Assembly (NCBI GenBank): GCA_905215805.1
Contig: CAJMRL010000035.1
Location: forward strand, 1 to 18,557
Length of the DNA stretch: 18,557 nt
Source of the DNA: an uncultured bacterium
GTDB lineage: Bacteria; Bacillota; Clostridia; UBA1381
Reading direction: 5' to 3'
The position numbers were made by a program, and so were the translations under genes. Positions 15,169 to 18,557 of this stretch are shown here, one piece after another (positions within the stretch are counted from its first letter, which is position 1; every line of letters begins with the position of its first letter). The notes beneath the pieces were generated by a model that searched no databases, had not been told where the DNA came from, and worked only from the letters and a program-made list of their open reading frames with translations.

Positions 15169-15744
15169 ATGGCTATATTAACAGAACGAAATCCAAAGTG
15201 GATAAATTGGATTGCACCAGACAATTTTAATGATAAAGACTTGTTTAGAATCGTAATCTTCTTCGTTTTTCACTCGCCATGTCCCAGTCTCTCGTCCATG
15301 AGAAAAACACTGTCAGAATATGGATGGACTGCGCCATGGAAAAAGCCGTATTATCTAAACAAGCAATTAAGGCAGAAAGCAACCACTTATGAGCTACTCT
15401 TTTCTGCAAAGGGTTACGATGAAATGGATATAGCCTTAGAAAAAGCTGATTTGAAAGAAACATTCCCATCTGATTTTTCTCGTGAAAGAATCTGTATCTA
15501 TGATAATCAAGGAAATCAATTTCTTAGTGTATTCTATCATATCAGAAATGCATTTGCGCACTGTCGGTTAAACATGGTCGATGTTGACGGAGAATGCGTG
15601 TTTATTTTTGAAGACGTTCAGCCCAAAAAGAATTCAAACCAATTGAAGGTCTCAGCAAGAATGATTCTGCGAAAAAGTACTTTGCTCAACTGGATCGATT
15701 TAATTGAAAACGGAGAACGTGAGTATCAAAAGACGCAGAACTAA
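15169..15744 (+). CDS. HEPN-like protein with Rx4H motif (cargo)
   Basis: Soluble protein of 191 residues with no signal peptide. The clearest feature is YHIRNAFAHCRLNM at 123-136, in which R126 and H131 give the Rx4H motif of HEPN ribonucleases (typical form RNxxAH). The N-terminal part (NWIAPDNFNDKDLFRIVIFF, LLFSAKGYDEMDIALEKADL) would supply other helices of a HEPN bundle; beta-rich text follows the motif (GECVFIFEDVQP, LKVSARMILRKSTLLNWIDLI), reminiscent of the pEK499_p136-type HEPN proteins. Such proteins are often toxins or abortive-infection effectors that cut RNA. No antitoxin (MNT or similar) is adjacent; the only partner is the SHOCT membrane protein upstream. TAGGAGG lies five to six bases before ATG. 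Motif clear, family and function inferred. Confidence 0.65.
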   Translation: MAILTERNPKWINWIAPDNFNDKDLFRIVIFFVFHSPCPSLSSMRKTLSEYGWTAPWKKPYYLNKQLRQKATTYELLFSAKGYDEMDIALEKADLKETFPSDFSRERICIYDNQGNQFLSVFYHIRNAFAHCRLNMVDVDGECVFIFEDVQPKKNSNQLKVSARMILRKSTLLNWIDLIENGEREYQKTQN

Positions 15745-15759
15745 TATTCCCTTTGGAAC

Positions 15760-15801
15760 AAAGGGCGCACTTCTATACAGGGGCAAGCCCTGTATGTGCG
15801 C
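15760..15801 (-). other. oriT: Probable origin of transfer (MOBQ-type oriT)
   Basis: Read on the minus strand, an eight-base perfect inverted repeat (ATACAGGG, GCTTG-like loop 15783-15787, CCCTGTAT; 15775-15782 with 15788-15795) is followed after two bases by GAAGTGCGCCCT (complement of 15762-15773). As I recall it, the nick region of RSF1010/pIP501/pGO1-type MOBQ plasmids is TAAGTGCGCCCT preceded by such a repeat, so 11 of 12 positions agree. The matching MOBQ relaxase gene starts about 550 bases on. The minus strand would be cut, sending the cargo side first and the mob genes last. Confidence 0.72.
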
Positions 15802-15814
15802 TCTGCGAGGCAGA

Positions 15815-15845
15815 CAGCCCGGACGATTGAAGTCCGGGCTGTTTT
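15815..15845 (+). terminator. Terminator-like hairpin next to oriT
   Basis: CAGCCCGGAC (15815-15824) pairs perfectly with GTCCGGGCTG (15832-15841) around GATTGAA, followed by TTTT. It can end the cargo transcript; given its place beside oriT it may instead be part of the transfer region. Confidence 0.7.
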
Positions 15846-15975
15846 GCGTCACTTCGTTCCGAACAAGGGGCTGCACCCCTTGCGCCGCTATGCGGCTATC
15901 CCTGCGTACTTTGCGATTGGCGCAATTTGCTGACGCAAACAGCACCACTCACAAAGTTTTGAATATGTACCCATA
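15846..15975. other. Structured non-coding part of the transfer region
   Basis: No convincing gene. Two small hairpins follow one another: CAAGGGG/CCCCTTG (15864-15870 with 15876-15882) and GCCGC/GCGGC around TAT (15884-15896). The rest up to the next terminator shows GCGATTGGCGCAATTTGC and no coding signal. Short open frames that cross this stretch lack ribosome sites. Confidence 0.5.
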
Positions 15976-16008
15976 ACCGTTTACCGATTTTAGGTAGGCG
16001 GTCTTTTT
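15976..16008 (+). terminator. Rho-independent terminator before the mob genes
   Basis: ACCG-TT-TACC (15976-15985) pairs with GGTA-GG-CGGT (15993-16002) with a small internal loop, then CTTTTT. It insulates the mob operon from the upstream region, or acts as an attenuator because the ribosome site AAGGAGG of the next gene is 20 bases away. Confidence 0.75.
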
Positions 16009-16043
16009 ATATCCAAACATCAAAATTAAGGAGGTCATACACT

Positions 16044-16361
16044 ATGGCAAAACAGAAAACCATTCCCGAACTGGAAGCTGAGAAAGCGGAAAACGAACGC
16101 AAGCTCTCGCAGCTCCAACACAAAAAACAGCAGATTGAAAACCGTATCACCTACTACGAAAAAGGAGATCGGCGCAAGCGCGCGCACCACCTTATCACCC
16201 GTGGTGCAGCCGTCGAAAGTATCGCACCGCTGACAAAGGTTTTGACCGAAACTGAGTTTTACGCCTTTGCAGAAAAAGCCCTTGCCGTCCCGGAGATCAA
16301 AGGCTTGCTTATGGAAGCGGTAAACGAACACAATCGTGCAGAACAGAGAGAGAGGTGTTGA
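16044..16361 (+). CDS. DUF3847 family protein of mobilizable elements
   Basis: Protein of 105 residues. The first 40 residues form a coiled coil (ELEAEKAENERKLSQLQHKKQQIENRITYYEKGDRRKR), followed by HHLITRGAAVESIAP and a short helical end. This is the DUF3847 pattern: a small gene that regularly precedes MobA/MobL in Firmicutes elements, and probably a relaxosome accessory or oriT-binding factor. AAGGAGG is nine bases ahead of ATG 16044. Its stop codon overlaps the start of the relaxase gene, so the two are translationally coupled. Biochemical role not known. Confidence 0.82.
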   Translation: MAKQKTIPELEAEKAENERKLSQLQHKKQQIENRITYYEKGDRRKRAHHLITRGAAVESIAPLTKVLTETEFYAFAEKALAVPEIKGLLMEAVNEHNRAEQRERC

Positions 16362-17839
16362 GTATCGCACTATATCATTTCCATGTGACACAAATCAAGC
16401 GCAGCGCAGGACAGTCCGCTGTTGCGTCTGCCGCCTATCGCTCCGGCGAAAAGCTGCACAGCGAATACTACGGCGAGGACAGCGACTACATCAAAAAGGG
16501 CGGCGTGATCTGTTCGGAAATCCTGTTGCCACCCCATGCCCCACCCTCTTTCTCTGATCGGGAAACGCTATGGAACGAGGTGGAGAAAGTGGAACGGGGA
16601 AAGAAAGCGCAGCTTGCATACAGCTTTGACATTGCTTTGCAGAACGAGTTTTCCATGCAGGAGAACATCGAGCTTGCAAGGCAATTTTTATTGGAGCAGT
16701 TTGTGAGCCGGGGCATGGTGGTGGACTTCGCCGTTCACTCTCCCGACAAGGTGGACGGCGGCATTTCCAATCCCCACTTCCATGTCATGTGTCCTATCCG
16801 TCCTCTGGATGAATACGGCAGATGGGGAAACAAGCAGCGGCGGGAATATCTGCTTGACGAGCATGGCAACCGCATCCGGGATGAAGCGGGAAACTATGTG
16901 TTCAACGCTGTGCCGACCACTGACTGGGGCAGTCCCGACACCTTGGAGCATTGGCGGCAAGCGTGGGCTGATCTGTGCAATCAGAAGTTTGCGGAAAAGG
17001 ATTTGGACTGCCGGATCGACCACCGCAGTTACGAGCGACAGGGCATCGACCAACTTCCCACCGTCCATGAGGGTGTAACTGTCCGGGCAATGGAAGCGAA
17101 AGGCATCCGCACCAACAAGGGTGATCTGAACAGATGGATCAAGGCGACCAACGATATGATCCGCAATCTGAAAAAGAAAATCTCTGCGATGCTTGACTGG
17201 CTGAAAGAAGCCCATGAGGAATTGAGCAAGCCACAATCTCCCAATCTGGCGCAGCTACTCAGCGAGTATTACACCAATCGCAACGCCGGAGCTTGGAGCC
17301 AGAAAGCGAAGATCGGCAATCTCAAAGAGTTCAATGAGATCGTCAATTATCTCATGCAGAACAAGCTGACAACGCCGGAGGAATTGCAGGAGCGTGTGTC
17401 TGCGCTGAGTGAGCGCATCGACACTTTGAAAAGCTCCATGCGTGACAAATCCGAGCGCATGAAAGAGTTGGACGAGCTTCTCCGCATGGTGCAGTTTTAC
17501 ACCGAGGGCAAACCCGTTGCCGATAAACTGGCGACTATCAAATGGAAAGGCAAGCGGGAGAAGTTCATGTCTGAAAATGAAAACGCACTCCGCCTGTATC
17601 ACATGGCGGAGCGCAAATTGAAGCCGCATTTCAAGGACGGCAAGCTGCCCATCACCGCATGGCGCAAGGAGCGTGACCGTCTGGAACAGGAATACAAGAC
17701 TGGGCAAGCGGAGCTTTCACCCATCCATGCAGAGGTAAAAAAGCTCTGGCAGATCAAATACAAAGTGGAGCAGGTCATCCATGAGCAGGAGCGACAGACC
17801 GCCGTTACACGGCAGAAAAAGCAGGAAATCGAACACTAA
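16355..17839 (+). CDS. mobA: MobA/MobL relaxase (MOBQ)
   Basis: Transfer relaxase, 494 residues: nicks one strand at oriT and stays bound to the 5' end through a tyrosine. N-terminal ALYHFHVTQIKRSAGQSAVASAAYRSGEKL gives the MobA/MobL signature with probable catalytic Y28. The metal-binding histidines are H128 (FAVHSP), H141 and H143 (NPHFHVMCPIRPL). Residues 150-260 contain the usual RWGNKQRREYLLD and HRSYERQGIDQLPTVHEG. The C-terminal half (~262-494) is charged and coiled, with no visible primase or helicase domain. Start is GTG 16355 or TTG 16358, both poor with AGAGAGAGG directly ahead; coupling to the DUF3847 stop probably drives initiation. No VirD4 or type IV genes are visible, so the element is mobilizable and not self-transmissible in this window. 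Confidence 0.93.
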   Translation: MLSIALYHFHVTQIKRSAGQSAVASAAYRSGEKLHSEYYGEDSDYIKKGGVICSEILLPPHAPPSFSDRETLWNEVEKVERGKKAQLAYSFDIALQNEFSMQENIELARQFLLEQFVSRGMVVDFAVHSPDKVDGGISNPHFHVMCPIRPLDEYGRWGNKQRREYLLDEHGNRIRDEAGNYVFNAVPTTDWGSPDTLEHWRQAWADLCNQKFAEKDLDCRIDHRSYERQGIDQLPTVHEGVTVRAMEAKGIRTNKGDLNRWIKATNDMIRNLKKKISAMLDWLKEAHEELSKPQSPNLAQLLSEYYTNRNAGAWSQKAKIGNLKEFNEIVNYLMQNKLTTPEELQERVSALSERIDTLKSSMRDKSERMKELDELLRMVQFYTEGKPVADKLATIKWKGKREKFMSENENALRLYHMAERKLKPHFKDGKLPITAWRKERDRLEQEYKTGQAELSPIHAEVKKLWQIKYKVEQVIHEQERQTAVTRQKKQEIEH

Positions 17840-17865
17840 TCTTTACACATTTTTAGGAGGCACTT

Positions 17866-18228
17866 ATGAGCAAGAAGAAACCATTTGAACATGAAATTGA
17901 CCCGGAGCTTTTGGCAGAAATCGAGGAATGGGAGCAGAAAGAACATGACGAGCCGGGAGGATATTACTTCTCCAATACCGACCCGTATCTCAAACCTGCA
18001 CCGCTGCCGCCCGACCACCCCAGACACAATTTCTGGTTTGATGAGGATGGACACATCTGTGTGAAAAATCTATCCGCTTTCTGGCTGCCGGAGTTCACTT
18101 TGCAGAAAGAGATCGGCGGCACGATCTACTCCGTCACGGGCACTTATGACGGAACGGAAACGCTTGATAAGAAAATGGAGCGCATTATGGCTGAAAAGTT
18201 TACAGAAAAGTTGGAGGATACCGAATGA
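17866..18228 (+). CDS. Transposon-encoded protein, TnpW-like C-terminus
   Basis: Acidic protein of 120 residues. Residues ~1-65 (EHEIDPELLAEIEEWEQKEHDE, then DPYLKPAPLPPDHPRHNFWFDEDG) have no named domain. The C-terminal ~75-118 (FTLQKEIGGTIYSVTGTYDGTETLDKKMERIMAEKFTEKL) resembles TnpW, a small protein encoded just before the large serine recombinase in Tn4451-like elements. TTTAGGAGG is seven bases before ATG 17866, and the stop overlaps the next start (ATGA). Gene order supports the assignment more than the sequence does. Function of TnpW itself is unknown. Confidence 0.6.
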   Translation: MSKKKPFEHEIDPELLAEIEEWEQKEHDEPGGYYFSNTDPYLKPAPLPPDHPRHNFWFDEDGHICVKNLSAFWLPEFTLQKEIGGTIYSVTGTYDGTETLDKKMERIMAEKFTEKLEDTE

Positions 18229-18521
18229 CAAATTCACAGAATCTTGGTACAATAGAAGCAACCAATCCTGTACTGGCAGTTGCCCCTTTGAAGGAGGAAA
18301 CAGAAATGTTACAGGCAACTGATAAAATTACCGCACTCTACTGCCGTCTATCCGTGGAAGATATGAAAGAGGATAAAAAGGGCGGCAAGGAAGATGTGTC
18401 GAACTCTATCCAGAATCAAAAAATGATCCTGCTCCAGTACGCTAAAGAAAATCGCTTTCCTAACCCGACCTTTTTCGTGGACGATGGGTACAGCGGCACG
18501 AACTTTGCTGGGGTTAGATAG
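18225..18521 (+). pseudogene. Large serine recombinase, truncated N-terminal fragment
   Basis: The reading frame encodes only the start of a TnpX-like large serine recombinase: KITALYCRLSVEDMKED with the catalytic serine in CRLS, SNSIQNQKMILLQYAKENRFPNPTFFVDDGYSGTNF. Family members continue with DRPGF and 400-500 more residues (rest of the catalytic domain, recombinase and zinc-ribbon domains). Here the frame reads AGVR and stops at TAG 18519-18521, with divergence starting near 18506. Two starts are possible: ATG 18225 (GGAGG eight bases ahead, coupled to TnpW) and ATG 18306 (AAGGAGG at 18291-18297), the latter fitting the family better. As it stands the product cannot recombine, so the element copy may be immobile unless a second recombinase is present. 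Confidence 0.85.
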
Positions 18522-18557
18522 CGATACTTTTTACATCTACCATGTTGCGGCGGTCAT
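18514..18557 (-). CDS. Possible C-terminal end of an incoming minus-strand gene
   Basis: On the minus strand the window edge is open and reads DRRNMVDVKSIAI before TAA (complement of 18514-18516). It begins just eight bases past the point where the recombinase sequence departs from its family. This would fit a second element inserted in the recombinase gene with its last gene pointing inward. Only 13 codons are visible, so this is weak and could be chance. Confidence 0.2.
   Translation of the reverse strand, partial: DRRNMVDVKSIAI

Noticed and set aside
15704..15976. Open frames on both strands across the oriT region
   Set aside because: Their translations are rich in Arg and Pro from hairpin DNA, no ribosome sites precede them, and the stretch is explained by stem-loops and oriT.
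1..18557. CRISPR arrays, tRNA and rRNA genes
   Set aside because: No regularly spaced repeats and no recognisable tRNA (GTTCRANNC) or rRNA segments were seen on reading the window.

Overview
The window reads as a low-to-moderate G+C Clostridia chromosome (Firmicutes-type Shine-Dalgarno sites such as AAGGAGG, consensus sigma-A promoters, U-tailed terminators). A very large secreted rhamnogalacturonan lyase suggests a pectin-using, probably gut-associated organism. The left part looks like host chromosome and the right part like an integrated mobilizable element.

Left part (1-11,575). On the minus strand lie a 1,509-residue secreted PL11-type rhamnogalacturonan lyase with two Big_2 domains and large uncharacterised C-terminal modules, and a MATE-family exporter. 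An AraC-type regulator is divergent from the exporter. Then, on the plus strand, comes a tight operon: a YtrA-type GntR repressor, an ABC ATPase, an ABC-2 permease and a TOPRIM protein of the RNase M5 kind. The repressor has a near-perfect promoter overlapped by a palindromic operator. Next is a secreted protein with a C-terminal copper-amine-oxidase-N-like (stalk) domain and an out-of-place GGADGPT peptide, ended by a strong terminator.

Right part (about 11,580 to the end). Codon use becomes visibly more G+C rich and the genes are typical of mobilizable, serine-recombinase-driven Clostridia elements: a sigma-70 region-4-like protein, a small excisionase-type HTH protein, a short conserved hypothetical, a serine resolvase broken by a one-base deletion, DUF3847, a MobA/MobL (MOBQ) relaxase, a TnpW-like protein, and the first ~70 residues of a large serine recombinase that stops abruptly after GTNF. 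A structured 300-bp gap before the mob genes contains a convincing MOBQ-like oriT on the minus strand.

Between the broken resolvase and oriT sits an AT-richer two-gene cargo: a membrane protein with a C-terminal SHOCT domain and a soluble protein with an Rx4H (RNAFAH) motif of HEPN type. Its promoter lies between two copies of a near-palindromic site that are exact inverted repeats of each other, next to the resolvase gene. This cargo, with its possible promoter switch or operator pair, is the best candidate here for an undescribed system, perhaps in defence or stress response; function is inferred only from motifs and context.
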